64,000 bases of DNA from RGIG6353 sp964650465 (GTDB taxonomy: Bacteria; Bacillota; Clostridia; Oscillospirales; SIG627): assembly GCA_964650465.1 (NCBI GenBank), contig CAZYTA010000008.1:10284-74283 (forward strand), given 5' to 3'. This document shows positions 32,095 through 41,057 of the stretch, piece after piece; the stretch's first letter is position 1, and every line of letters starts with the position of its first letter. The position numbers were made by a program, and so were the translations under genes. A model generated the notes under the pieces. The model was given only the letters and a program-made list of their open reading frames with translations, made no database searches and had not been told where the DNA came from.

Positions 32095-33281
32095 GAGTTT
32101 TTTAAAAAATTCCCTGCATCATCCGAAATCAGTTCTTTGGCTTTGGCGATGAGCTCCTCCTTGGTGTTTTTTATCTCACCGTTGAGCACAGCCTCAAAAA
32201 GCGCGTCCAGAATTCTTCCCATGTCCTCCGACGGCTTGACACCGAGAGCAATAATATCCCTGCCGCCCACGGCAAGGTCCTCTCTTCCAAGGCAGTCACA
32301 AGTCTCGACAATTGTGTTAAGCATCAAAAGAGCTGACGTAACATCCTCTCCCCTTGCAAGCCTTATTTCAAGGGACACTCGCACACATTCGGCTGAATGT
32401 TTAACTATGAGATGCTTCATTTCAACTTCACCAAACGGAACGGTCGTCTTTGAAAGAGCAAGTGCCGATGTGAGAAGCACTCTGTCATGCCTTGACGGCT
32501 TGAGTGTAGAAAAAGCCTCGGGGGCATTGTAAAAGAAAAGCGCAAGGCGGACAATATCACTGTTACACCTTACAATTGCTGCCCCGTCGGGAGCAATATC
32601 TCCGAAAAGTGTTTGGAAAACATCGGGATATTCCCTTATTATACGCTCTGCCCCTCTGCCGGAAAGCAGCTTTTTTATTTCAACGTATATTCGCTCACGG
32701 GAAACATGACTGAGAAGAGGCGCTTTTTGATGAATTGCCCGTGAAGTGAGAGACTCTATTTCAAAATCAAGCACAGAAGAAAAACGCAAAGCCCGCAAAA
32801 TTCTCAAGGCATCCTCTTCAAAGCGTTTTTGAGCAAGTCCCACACAGCGTATTATTTTCTTTTCTATGTCCTCCCTGCCTCCGAAAAGGTCAATAATTCC
32901 CACTGTCTCATTGTATGCCATTGCATTGACAGTAAAATCACGGCGTGAAAGGTCATCCTCAAGATGCTTTGTAAAGCTGACTCCCACGGGGTGTCTGTGG
33001 TCGATATACTCGCCGTCACTCCTGAATGTGGTAATCTCAACAATCTCGCCGTTTATTACAACAGCAACGGTACCGTGGGTAATTCCCGATTCAAAGGTTG
33101 TAAAGTCTGTAAAAAGACCCTTTGTTTCCTCGGGCAAAGCGCTTGTGGTGATGTCAAAATCCGAGGGTGTCTTTGACATAAGAGTATCTCGGACACAGCC
33201 GCCCACAGCATAAGCCTGAAAGCCTGCATCAAGAAGTCTTGAAAGTGCAACCCTTGCCCCGTTTGAAAGCTCCATTGTCAT
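32091..33281 (-). CDS. cca: CCA-adding tRNA nucleotidyltransferase
   Basis: A protein of about 396 residues that adds or repairs the tRNA 3' CCA. The class II nucleotidyltransferase head has AYAVGGCVRDTLMSKTPSDFDITTSA with the metal-binding DFD, then DLSRRDFTVNAMAY and the EEDALRILRALRF helix. The HD-like tail is short. The ATG at 33281 overlaps the coaW stop (TGATG). A GTG one codon upstream or the ATG at 33275 are alternatives; none has a strong ribosome site, in keeping with coupling to coaW. Confidence 0.92.
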   Translation of the reverse strand: MTMELSNGARVALSRLLDAGFQAYAVGGCVRDTLMSKTPSDFDITTSALPEETKGLFTDFTTFESGITHGTVAVVINGEIVEITTFRSDGEYIDHRHPVGVSFTKHLEDDLSRRDFTVNAMAYNETVGIIDLFGGREDIEKKIIRCVGLAQKRFEEDALRILRALRFSSVLDFEIESLTSRAIHQKAPLLSHVSRERIYVEIKKLLSGRGAERIIREYPDVFQTLFGDIAPDGAAIVRCNSDIVRLALFFYNAPEAFSTLKPSRHDRVLLTSALALSKTTVPFGEVEMKHLIVKHSAECVRVSLEIRLARGEDVTSALLMLNTIVETCDCLGREDLAVGGRDIIALGVKPSEDMGRILDALFEAVLNGEIKNTKEELIAKAKELISDDAGNFLKNS

Positions 33282-34108
33282 CACTTTTCAAAGTAGCTGA
33301 GAGCCGCGCCTATTACAGTTCCGTAACGGCTGTGGTCGGGTATGATGAAATTCACATTGAACATCATACTCATTTTTTCAAATATAGGCTTTGCCTGAGG
33401 CGCCCGTGTAAGTGTACCTGTCAGTACAATATCACGGATATTACAGCTTCTTGAAGCAAACACCGCAACCATACCTACAGTTTCAAAAACAAGATTGAGA
33501 ATACCCAAGGCAATATCCGAATTTGTGGCAAGCTCGCTGAGATTGCCGAAATTTGCCGCCGTTGTAGTGTCCTGCAGAGTGGGGCTGATGCTCTTATTGG
33601 TAATATCGCCTATTCTAAGGTCGATTTTTTCAAGGTCACCTTCCGAAGCAAGTTCGTAAAGTGTATTTATATCCGCTACTCCGAGCATCTTCTTTGAAAG
33701 CCCGATTATCGTACCGCCGCCCACGCCTGTACCGCCTATATAGGTGCGCTCCCTGCCGTTTGCATATACCGACGCCGTACCAGTACCCATACTGACTACA
33801 AGTGCTTTATCAAGCCCCGAAAGATACTGACCTCCAATACCCACAGACTGAAATTCGCTGACATGCTCGCACTCTATTCCGTAAAGCTCATATCCTATAA
33901 AGGTAGAGCCTACGCCTGTTATCATTATTCTGTCAACATCACCCAGGGCAATGTTGTTCATACTCGTGAATTTTCCGAAAGCACCGTAGATAGAAGTCAT
34001 CTGGTCCTCGGCTGTTACAAACATGGGGGCAACTATCTTTTTTTCGTGGTCAAATGCAACAATCTTTGTAGTGCTTCCCCCTACGTCAATTCCTACTATA
34101 TAACTCAT
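33281..34108 (-). CDS. coaW: Type II pantothenate kinase
   Basis: A 275-residue protein of the ASKHA fold: IVGIDVGGSTTKIVAF (phosphate 1), VDRIMITGVGS, ALVVSMGTGTASVY and IGGTGVGGGTIIGL, then IVLTGTLTRAPQ near the end. This matches bacterial CoaW, which phosphorylates pantothenate in CoA synthesis and is usually less feedback-sensitive than type I. It is the first gene of a coaW-cca transcript, and GGAGG precedes the ATG. Its promoter faces glyA. Confidence 0.88.
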   Translation of the reverse strand: MSYIVGIDVGGSTTKIVAFDHEKKIVAPMFVTAEDQMTSIYGAFGKFTSMNNIALGDVDRIMITGVGSTFIGYELYGIECEHVSEFQSVGIGGQYLSGLDKALVVSMGTGTASVYANGRERTYIGGTGVGGGTIIGLSKKMLGVADINTLYELASEGDLEKIDLRIGDITNKSISPTLQDTTTAANFGNLSELATNSDIALGILNLVFETVGMVAVFASRSCNIRDIVLTGTLTRAPQAKPIFEKMSMMFNVNFIIPDHSRYGTVIGAALSYFEK

Positions 34109-34148
34109 AACGGCTCCTCCGTGTAAGCTTTGTAAAAATGTTTATATG

Positions 34149-34177
34149 ATTATACTATTTTTATTTCTTTATGTCAA
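34149..34177 (-). promoter_or_regulatory. Promoter of coaW-cca
   Basis: On the minus strand TTGACA (34177-34172), a 17-bp spacer and TATAAT (34154-34149): exact consensus. Confidence 0.9.
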
Positions 34178-34196
34178 TCATTTTGTGAAAAAGGTA

Positions 34197-34225
34197 TTGA
34201 AAAAATAAGTATTTTAATATATAAT
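34197..34225 (+). promoter_or_regulatory. Promoter of the glyA operon
   Basis: TTGAAA (34197-34202), a 17-bp spacer and TATAAT (34220-34225). It is back to back with the coaW promoter, 19 bp apart. Confidence 0.88.
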
Positions 34226-34260
34226 AATCAGTGATTAAAATACTATACAGGAGAAAAACA

Positions 34261-35499
34261 ATGTTACAGGAAAATTTAGAGCTTATTCGCAAGACAGACC
34301 CCGAAATAGCCGACGCCATGGAAAAAGAGCTTCTCCGTCAGAGAAGAAACATTGAGCTTATTGCAAGCGAGAATATTGTTTCAGAGGCAGTTATGGCTGC
34401 TATGGGAAGCCATCTTACAAACAAGTATGCAGAGGGTTATCCCGGAAAGAGATACTACGGCGGTTGCGAATGTGTTGATATATCAGAAAAGCTTGCAATT
34501 GAACGTGCGAAGGAGCTTTTCGGTGCCGAGCACGCAAACGTACAGCCTCACTCAGGTGCACAGGCAAACATTGCTGTTTATCAGGCATTTCTTCAGCACG
34601 GTGACACTGTGCTGGGTATGTCGCTTGACCACGGCGGACATCTGACACACGGAAGCCCCGTTAATTTTTCGGGTATCAATTATAAATTCGTGTCCTACGG
34701 TGTTGAAAACGACACAGGTATGATTGATTATGACAAGGTAGAGGCTCTTGTAAAGGAGCATCAGCCCAAGCTTATCGTAGCAGGTGCGTCGGCTTACCCC
34801 AGAAAGATTGATTTCAAGCGTTTTGGTGAGATAGCGCGCGCAAACGGCGCATATCTTATGGTAGATATGGCTCATATCGCAGGACTTGTTGCGGCAGGAC
34901 TCCACGAGAATCCCGTCCTCTATGCAGATGTAGTTACCACAACAACACACAAGACTCTCCGCGGTCCCAGAGGCGGTCTTATCCTCTGCCGTGAGGAATA
35001 TGCAAAGAAGATAGACAAGGCAATATTCCCCGGTATGCAGGGCGGTCCTCTTGAGCACGTTATTGCGGCTAAGGCTGTATGCTTTAAGGAAGCACTTTCA
35101 CCTGAATTCAAGGAATATCAGAAGAACATCGTTTCCAACTGCGCGGCTTTTGCCAAGGCAATGACGGAAGAAGGCTTCAATCTTGTTTCGGGCGGTACAG
35201 ACAACCACCTCATGCTTGTTGACCTGAGAAATATGGGTATCACAGGTAAAGAGTTTGAACACAGACTCGACGAGGTTTATATCACAGCAAACAAAAACGC
35301 TATTCCCGGCGACCCCGAAAGTCCCTTTGTTACAAGCGGTGTAAGACTCGGTACTGCGGCAGTAACATCAAGAGGCTTCAACAATGATGACATGAGAGAG
35401 ATAGCGCACCTCATCTACATGACTGTCAAGGAATTTGACAAGGCAGATGAAATACGTGCAAGAGTTGAAAAGCTCTGTGCGGCTCATCCTCTCTATTAA
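34261..35499 (+). CDS. glyA: Serine hydroxymethyltransferase
   Basis: A 412-residue PLP enzyme from the ATG at 34261 (AGGAG upstream; the longer frame overlaps the promoter). It interconverts serine and glycine with tetrahydrofolate. Visible motifs are RRNIELIASENIVSEAVM, NKYAEGYPGKRYYGGCE, VQPHSGAQANIAVY and the Schiff-base region TTTHKTLRGPRGGLIL. Length and motifs are standard. It heads a five-gene operon with rarA, mscL, a DUF2156 gene and a beta-helix gene. Confidence 0.97.
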   Translation: MLQENLELIRKTDPEIADAMEKELLRQRRNIELIASENIVSEAVMAAMGSHLTNKYAEGYPGKRYYGGCECVDISEKLAIERAKELFGAEHANVQPHSGAQANIAVYQAFLQHGDTVLGMSLDHGGHLTHGSPVNFSGINYKFVSYGVENDTGMIDYDKVEALVKEHQPKLIVAGASAYPRKIDFKRFGEIARANGAYLMVDMAHIAGLVAAGLHENPVLYADVVTTTTHKTLRGPRGGLILCREEYAKKIDKAIFPGMQGGPLEHVIAAKAVCFKEALSPEFKEYQKNIVSNCAAFAKAMTEEGFNLVSGGTDNHLMLVDLRNMGITGKEFEHRLDEVYITANKNAIPGDPESPFVTSGVRLGTAAVTSRGFNNDDMREIAHLIYMTVKEFDKADEIRARVEKLCAAHPLY

Positions 35500-35501
35500 T
35501 A

Positions 35502-36758
35502 ATGACTCCCCTTGCAGAAAGGCTTCGCCCCTCTTCATTTGACGATGTAGTGGGACAGGAGCACATACTGGGCAAAAACGGGCCTTTGAGAAGAATAGTA
35601 TCCTCACCTGTATTGCCCAATATGATATTTTACGGTCCCTCGGGTACTGGAAAAACCACGGTTGCAAACATCATTGCAAAAAATGCGGGAATGACTCTGA
35701 AAAAGCTGAATGCAACAATTGCCCAGACCAAGGACATAAAGGATGTGCTTGCTGAAACAGGCACTCTGTTCGGCTCAGAGGGCATATTGCTGTACATTGA
35801 TGAAATACAGTATTTCAACAAGAAGCAGCAGCAGACTCTGCTTGAATTTATTGAGGACGGCAGAATAACACTTATAGCTTCAACAACCGAAAATCCGTAT
35901 TTTTACATTTATAAGGCTATTCTCTCACGTTCAACGGTATTTGAATTCAAGCCGCTGTCACATTCGGCAGTAAGAACTGCACTGATGCGAGCCCTTGAAT
36001 ATCTCAACCGCGAAAACAACTCGCAAAAAACCTTTTCCGACGGAGCAATTACGGCACTGTCGGTATCGGGCGGCGGAGACCTTAGAGCTTCGATAAACGC
36101 TCTGGAGCTTGCCTTTCATATTTCGGAGGATGTAATATCGGAGGAAACCGCAAAATCGGTTCTCGCCCGTAACTATATGTCCTTTGACAGAGACGGTGAC
36201 TCCCACTATGAGCTGTTATCCGCACTTCAGAAATCAATAAGGGGCTCTGATGAAAATGCGGCTGTCTTTTACCTTGCAAAGCTTCTTGAAGGCGGTGACA
36301 TCATCTCACCCTGCAGAAGACTTCTTGTAATCGCAAGTGAGGATATCGGACTCGCCTACCCCATGGCGGCAACGATTGTGAAGTCATTGGTAGATTCGGC
36401 TTTACAGCTTGGCTTACCCGAGGCAAGAATACCTCTTGCCGAAGCGGCAATACTTCTCGCCACAGCTCCGAAGTCAAACAGTGCCTATATGGCAATAGCG
36501 GCAGCCATGGAGGATATCACAAAGGGTCTTGGACAGGATATGCCATCCCGCTTGAAAAACAACCATTATTTCGGCGAAGGAGATAAAAAAGATGCTTATC
36601 TCTATCCGCACGATTTTCCTAATCACTGGGTGGAACAGCAATATCTCCCCGACGATTTAAAGGACAGGCAGTATTATCATTTCGGTGACAACAAGACCGA
36701 AAGAGCCGCACTTGAATACAAAAATCTTATTCGCTCTGCGAATAAAAATAAAAAATAA
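35502..36758 (+). CDS. rarA: Replication-associated recombination protein A (RarA/MgsA)
   Basis: A 418-residue AAA+ ATPase: RPSSFDDVVGQEHILG, Walker A FYGPSGTGKTT, Walker B ILLYIDEIQYFNKKQQQ, sensor ASTTENPYF, and the RarA C-terminal part with YPMAATIVKSLVDSALQLGLPEARIPLAEA and KNNHYFGEGDKKDAYLYPHDFPNHWVEQQYLP. It acts at stalled replication forks with SSB. It starts two bases after the glyA stop with no clear ribosome site, so translation probably reinitiates. Confidence 0.95.
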   Translation: MTPLAERLRPSSFDDVVGQEHILGKNGPLRRIVSSPVLPNMIFYGPSGTGKTTVANIIAKNAGMTLKKLNATIAQTKDIKDVLAETGTLFGSEGILLYIDEIQYFNKKQQQTLLEFIEDGRITLIASTTENPYFYIYKAILSRSTVFEFKPLSHSAVRTALMRALEYLNRENNSQKTFSDGAITALSVSGGGDLRASINALELAFHISEDVISEETAKSVLARNYMSFDRDGDSHYELLSALQKSIRGSDENAAVFYLAKLLEGGDIISPCRRLLVIASEDIGLAYPMAATIVKSLVDSALQLGLPEARIPLAEAAILLATAPKSNSAYMAIAAAMEDITKGLGQDMPSRLKNNHYFGEGDKKDAYLYPHDFPNHWVEQQYLPDDLKDRQYYHFGDNKTERAALEYKNLIRSANKNKK

Positions 36759-36770
36759 GGAGACATTAAC

Positions 36771-37340
36771 ATGGCAAAAAGTACATTTTGGAAGGATTTC
36801 AAAAAGTTTATTACACAGGGCAACGTAGTTGACATGGCAGTCGGTGTTGTAGTCGGTACTGCTTTCAAGGCGATAGTATCATCCCTTGTTGCCGATATCA
36901 TCACTCCTCTCATTTCTCTTCTTACAGGTAAGCCCAATTTCAAAGAGCTTGTCTATGTACTCAAGGAAGGTACAGAGGCAGTTGTAGCAGAGGACGGAAC
37001 AGTAATAGCAGAAGCTGTTGCACCCACAACTCTCAACTACGGTTTATTCATTCAGTACATAATTGATTTTATCATTGTTGCACTTGCAATCTTCGTTGTG
37101 CTCAGAGTATTCACAGGTCTCCAGAAGAAGTCAGAGCTTCTCCGTCAGAAGCTTGATGCCGAGGCTTATGAGGCTGAACAGAAGAAGGCAGAAGAAGAAG
37201 CTGCAGCAAAGAAGGCTGAAGAGGAAGCTGCAGCAGCAGCCGTAGCGGCTGAAAAGGCTGACATCGAGGCAGCAAGAGCAGCTCAGCGCGAAACAGCGGC
37301 ACTTCTTGCCGATATTAAGGAGTTACTTGCAAAGAAATGA
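36771..37340 (+). CDS. mscL: Large-conductance mechanosensitive channel with extended C-terminus
   Basis: A 189-residue channel. The pore helix FITQGNVVDMAVGVVVGTAFKAIVSSLVADIITPLI and the second helix YGLFIQYIIDFIIVALAIFVVLRVF are typical MscL. MscL opens under membrane tension in osmotic downshock. The normal length is about 130-150; here the loop between helices is longer (EGTEAVVAEDGTVIAEAVAP) and a stretch of about 50 Ala/Glu/Lys residues with AEEEAAAKKAEEE repeats is inserted between TM2 and the conserved cytoplasmic helix TAALLADIKELLAKK. The stop overlaps the next start by 4 bp. Confidence 0.93.
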   Translation: MAKSTFWKDFKKFITQGNVVDMAVGVVVGTAFKAIVSSLVADIITPLISLLTGKPNFKELVYVLKEGTEAVVAEDGTVIAEAVAPTTLNYGLFIQYIIDFIIVALAIFVVLRVFTGLQKKSELLRQKLDAEAYEAEQKKAEEEAAAKKAEEEAAAAAVAAEKADIEAARAAQRETAALLADIKELLAKK

Positions 37341-38218
37341 CAGACATTTTCAAAGCAGTGGATTTTGAGGGGTTTTCCCCGATAGCGAAAGCTATCGGGG
37401 AGTTCCCCTCTATTTTCTGCGATCACACGCCATATGTTATTCTCGCATGGCAAAAATACTACAATTCCGCTTTTGCCGTCATTAAAGGACATCCTATCCT
37501 TTGTCATACGGTTGACAAAAAGCATTGCTACGCTCCCCTTACCTCCAATGTCACCGATGCGGCAACAGCACTGCTGGATAATGCAGATAGCATATGCTTA
37601 TCGCTTCTCACAGAAGAACAAGTAAAATGTCTTTGCGAAAAGTTCAGGGTAAGTGATATTGAATGCGATGAAGGATGGGCGGACTATATATATCTTCACT
37701 CTGACTTGGCAAGCTTTAAAGGCAAACGCTTTTCGGGACAGCGAAATCACATCAATAAGTTTCTCTCCTCCTGCAAAGAATGGAGCTATGAAGAAATCAG
37801 CAAGAGCAATCTCCGGGAGGTTTTGGAATTTTACAAAGAGCTTACTGCCGACACTGCAGGAATGGATGAAACGGCACTTTATGAAAAAAAGTGGCTGACA
37901 GAGTATTTAAGCGGCTATTTCTACAGATTATCTATGTCGGGAGGTCTTATACGTGCCGACGGTAAAATAGTATCATTTGCCTTTGGAGAGGTCATCAGAA
38001 ACACTCTCTATGTCCATGTAGAAAAAGCAAGACGTGATATTCCCGGCGCATATCAGATGATAGTCCGTGAATTTGCCGCTCACAATCCTGCAGAACTGAT
38101 AAACAGAGAAGAGGATATGGGTATTGAGGGCTTGAGGACATCAAAGCGCTCTTACCATCCCATCAGGCTCGAAAAAAAATACAAGCTTAGGGTGTACAAA
38201 AATGATTTATTACATTGA
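37337..38218 (+). CDS. DUF2156 (LPG synthase C-terminal-like) protein
   Basis: A 293-residue soluble protein of the DUF2156 family, related to the GNAT-like catalytic domain of lysyl-phosphatidylglycerol synthase. Typical stretches are DYIYLHSDLASFKGKRFSGQRNHINKF (about 115-142), then DGKIVSFAFGEVIRNTLYVHVEKARRDIPGAYQMI and NREEDMGIEGLRTSKRSYHP. No membrane helices are present, so it may aminoacylate a soluble substrate or act on lipids with help. It overlaps mscL by 4 bp and the beta-helix gene by 17 bp. A very stable hairpin lies in codons 11-25. Confidence 0.85.
   Translation: MTDIFKAVDFEGFSPIAKAIGEFPSIFCDHTPYVILAWQKYYNSAFAVIKGHPILCHTVDKKHCYAPLTSNVTDAATALLDNADSICLSLLTEEQVKCLCEKFRVSDIECDEGWADYIYLHSDLASFKGKRFSGQRNHINKFLSSCKEWSYEEISKSNLREVLEFYKELTADTAGMDETALYEKKWLTEYLSGYFYRLSMSGGLIRADGKIVSFAFGEVIRNTLYVHVEKARRDIPGAYQMIVREFAAHNPAELINREEDMGIEGLRTSKRSYHPIRLEKKYKLRVYKNDLLH
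37367..37410 (+). promoter_or_regulatory. Very stable GNRA-capped hairpin inside the DUF2156 coding start
   Basis: A 10-bp stem, CCCCGATAGC at 37377-37386 with its exact complement at 37391-37400, is closed by GAAA. An outer 6-bp stem, GAGGGG/CCCCTC, extends it across a 4x4 internal loop. It lies 30 bases after the start codon and has no T-run. It may slow ribosomes or protect an mRNA end. Confidence 0.7.
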
Positions 38219-39497
38219 CAGCGCTTCAGGGCTGGACAGTAACAGCGGACTTGATGAAAGCTCTCCGAAAAAAAGTCACGCCGCCCTCTGCCTCAAAGCA
38301 GGCGACGTTGTGCTTTTCAAAAGAGGAAGCTTTATCCGCGCGGCTCTTGAAACCTATGAGGGTGTTACGTACGGTGCATACGGCGACGGAGATGCGCCGA
38401 CCTTTTGCGGCTCTCTTGATGTCTCCTCCCCCGATGACTGGAAGGAGACAGAAAAGAATCTTTGGCAATATACGAAATCCACAAAAGGCAAGGTAGGCAA
38501 CATCATTTTGGATAACGGCTACGGCACCTTCCGTTGGGAAAAAGAGGATATGTGCGGGCAAGGCGACTTTTGGGACAGCCGCCAGACAGACGAAACAAAG
38601 CCGCAGGAGTATGATGCACAGGAGTTGTTTCTTTATTCCGAACAAAATCCCGCAGAATGTTATCAGAATATTGAAATTTGTCATTACGGAAAAAGAGTTC
38701 TTGGATATATAAAAAGCGGCAATGTATTCGACGGTCTGAGATTTATAAACAGCGGCGTTCACGGACTTGCGGGACAGGGCAAGAATGTGACAATTAAAAA
38801 CTGCCGTTTTGAAAACATAGGCGGATGTATGTTCTATAAGAATACCAAGGTGCGTTTCGGAAATGCAATTGAATTCTGGCAATACGGCGAGGATATTCTT
38901 GTGGAAAACTGCACCTTCCGACAGGTGTATGATTCCTGTATCACCCATCAAGGCTCACGTTCTACGGTAACTCCTGCACGCAATTTTATCTGCCGTAACA
39001 ATATATTTGACAGCTACGGTATGGCGGCATTTGAATACCGAGACAGACTTCCCATTGCATCAAGCTTTACAGGAAACATCTGCAATAATGCAGGATGCGG
39101 CTTTGCAATGTTGGGCGAGGAGCTTCCCAGACACTCCGAAATCTATCCTCAGCCAATGGGACATCATATATTCCTCTGGCGTATGGAAAGTGCTACCGAA
39201 AACGGAAGTCTGCTGATTGAAAACAATCAATTCGGAAATGCACCTGTGGGTGCGGCAATCTACTCTGTCATATCTCCCGAAGCAGAAGCACAAATAAAGC
39301 TTGATAACAACAGCTACACTAAAAACGCACGGCTGCTTGTACGTTTTGGCGGTGAAAACTTCAACAGCCTTGAAGCATACAGTGCCAAAACAGGGCAAGA
39401 CAAAAAACAGTACAGCATAGCCGAACTATTATCGCCGAGAAAAGCCCTTTTCGGTCTGAATTTCCTTTCGTCGCTTGGAATACATAGATGCAGATAG
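38202..39497 (+). CDS. Right-handed parallel beta-helix protein
   Basis: A 431-residue protein opening MIYYIDSASGLDSNSGLDESSPKKSH, the usual entry of pectate-lyase/inverting-regulator-type beta-helices, and continuing with beta-helix rungs such as GLRFINSGVHGLAGQGKNVTIKNCRFENIGG and ILVENCTFRQVYDSC. There is no signal peptide. A carbohydrate-active role (lyase or epimerase) is plausible. The last 26 residues (from AELLSPRKALFGL) are encoded by a two-copy DNA repeat, so the natural C-terminus may have been replaced. Its start overlaps the DUF2156 gene by 17 bp. Confidence 0.8.
   Translation: MIYYIDSASGLDSNSGLDESSPKKSHAALCLKAGDVVLFKRGSFIRAALETYEGVTYGAYGDGDAPTFCGSLDVSSPDDWKETEKNLWQYTKSTKGKVGNIILDNGYGTFRWEKEDMCGQGDFWDSRQTDETKPQEYDAQELFLYSEQNPAECYQNIEICHYGKRVLGYIKSGNVFDGLRFINSGVHGLAGQGKNVTIKNCRFENIGGCMFYKNTKVRFGNAIEFWQYGEDILVENCTFRQVYDSCITHQGSRSTVTPARNFICRNNIFDSYGMAAFEYRDRLPIASSFTGNICNNAGCGFAMLGEELPRHSEIYPQPMGHHIFLWRMESATENGSLLIENNQFGNAPVGAAIYSVISPEAEAQIKLDNNSYTKNARLLVRFGGENFNSLEAYSAKTGQDKKQYSIAELLSPRKALFGLNFLSSLGIHRCR
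39421..39470 (+). repeat. Two-copy element, copy B
   Basis: CCGAACTATT, then CGCCGAGAAAAGCCCTTTT, as in copy A at 12264-12312. It lies over the 3' end of the beta-helix gene. Confidence 0.6.
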
Positions 39498-39563
39498 GGG
39501 CAAAAATCACCCTTGAAACCGACAAGAGTTCCTATAACACCAAGGCAAAACATAACAAAAAAA

Positions 39564-39592
39564 GATGTAAGCTTTTGCTTACATCATTTTTT
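39564..39592. terminator. Bidirectional terminator between the glyA operon and the kinase gene
   Basis: GATGTAAGC and GCTTACATC pair around TTTT, with A-rich and T-rich flanks. The histidine kinase stop codon lies in the stem. Confidence 0.88.
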
Positions 39593-41041
39593 CTTTTCTT
39601 TAGTAAGTGTGAAGGTAAATTCGCACCATGCATTTTCCTCTGACTTGACCCACATTTCCTCGCCATGCTGGTCGATAATTGTCTTGCAGATGTAAAGCCC
39701 CAAGCCAAGACCCGTTTTATCAATACCTCTTGAACGGTCTGACTTATAGAACTGGTCAAACACATGAGGAAGGTCCTCGGCGGCAATACCCTTGCCCGTA
39801 TTTCTTACGGTCATTACAATCTTCTTATCGTTTTCACGGAGTCTTACAACGAGCGCTCCGCCGTCATCGGAAAACTTGATTGCGTTGTCGATAAGGTTAT
39901 ACATTATCTGATGCATCGCATCCCTGTCTGCAACGGCATTCATATTATCGTCATCGCACTCAAAGCTTACATCAAGATTTTTCGCATCTATTCTGGATTC
40001 ACAGGAAATAAGCACCTGACGTGCAAGCTCGCAAGCATCAAACACCGTCATATTGAACTTGCGCTCACCCGATTGTATACGGGTAATATCAAGAAGAGAA
40101 TTGACAAGACGGGCAAGGCGCTTGATTTCATTTGACACTATCTCAAGATAATGGTCCGCTTTATCCTTGGGGATGGCACCCGAAAGAATACCGTCAACAA
40201 ATCCCGATATGGTAGTCATGGGAGTGCGCAGGTCATGAGAGACATTTGACAGGAAGGTGCTTCTGTTTTCCTCCAGCTTTTCAAGGTCGTTAGCCATATT
40301 GTTGAAGGCAGTTGCAAGCTCGGCAACCTCGTCATTTCCTCTTACCGGTACACGTACATTGAATTTTCCCTGAGCAAAGCTCTTGGCGGCATAGCTCATT
40401 TCCTTCAAAGGACGGGATATTCTTTCGCTGACAAAGTATATAACCACAAGAGAAATTGCAAATATCCATATTACCGTCATAATAATTGTAGAACCAAGCT
40501 TTTCATATACGGGATTCGTGTTCTCCGAGCAGATAAATATAGCACCGGAGTTTGCTTGAGCGTCGTAATCCACTTTTCCCACAGGAAACAGATTTATGGG
40601 TCTTATTACATTTATATATTCGGCATCAAATATTCCCTCAAGGTCGGAAAAAAGATAATCTCCGGAAAGATACGCCTCGACCAGAGATGAGTCAATTTCC
40701 TCGGGAAGTATACCTTTGCCGTTATCACTGGACACAAGTATTTTTCCTGTATGGTCTGCAATAAATATTATAGCATCATTGTTTTCTGCGTTACGGTTTA
40801 GAAAGTCTATTATATATCCGTTGTCTATCCTGATAACGGTATCCAGCGGCATTTTACTCATTGACATAACACCGTTAAGACTGGAATAAATACTTTGACA
40901 GGTGTTATCCATCAGCTCGCTTTTCATCTCGGATATATAGTTTCCCACAAGGGAGGTAACAACTATGCTCAAAGCCAGAAAACAGATAATTACTATAACC
41001 ATAAAGGTCAGAATATACTGACTGAATATGTTTTTACACAT
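39584..41041 (-). CDS. Sensor histidine kinase
   Basis: A 485-residue membrane kinase. TM1 is at about 10-32, then an extracellular sensor of about 135 residues (ADHTGKILVSSDNGKGI, PAS/Cache-like), TM2 near 180-200, a HAMP domain (RPLKEMSYAAKSFAQGKF), HisKA with FLSNVSHDLRTPMTTISGF, and HATPase with NLIDNAIKFSDDGG and GLGLGLYICKTII. It phosphorylates the response regulator encoded 16 bp upstream in the same operon. The signal is unknown; the layout resembles PhoR/ResE/VicK-type kinases. Confidence 0.93.
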   Translation of the reverse strand: MCKNIFSQYILTFMVIVIICFLALSIVVTSLVGNYISEMKSELMDNTCQSIYSSLNGVMSMSKMPLDTVIRIDNGYIIDFLNRNAENNDAIIFIADHTGKILVSSDNGKGILPEEIDSSLVEAYLSGDYLFSDLEGIFDAEYINVIRPINLFPVGKVDYDAQANSGAIFICSENTNPVYEKLGSTIIMTVIWIFAISLVVIYFVSERISRPLKEMSYAAKSFAQGKFNVRVPVRGNDEVAELATAFNNMANDLEKLEENRSTFLSNVSHDLRTPMTTISGFVDGILSGAIPKDKADHYLEIVSNEIKRLARLVNSLLDITRIQSGERKFNMTVFDACELARQVLISCESRIDAKNLDVSFECDDDNMNAVADRDAMHQIMYNLIDNAIKFSDDGGALVVRLRENDKKIVMTVRNTGKGIAAEDLPHVFDQFYKSDRSRGIDKTGLGLGLYICKTIIDQHGEEMWVKSEENAWCEFTFTLTKEKKK

Positions 41042-41057
41042 TTTTCAGCACCGCCCC

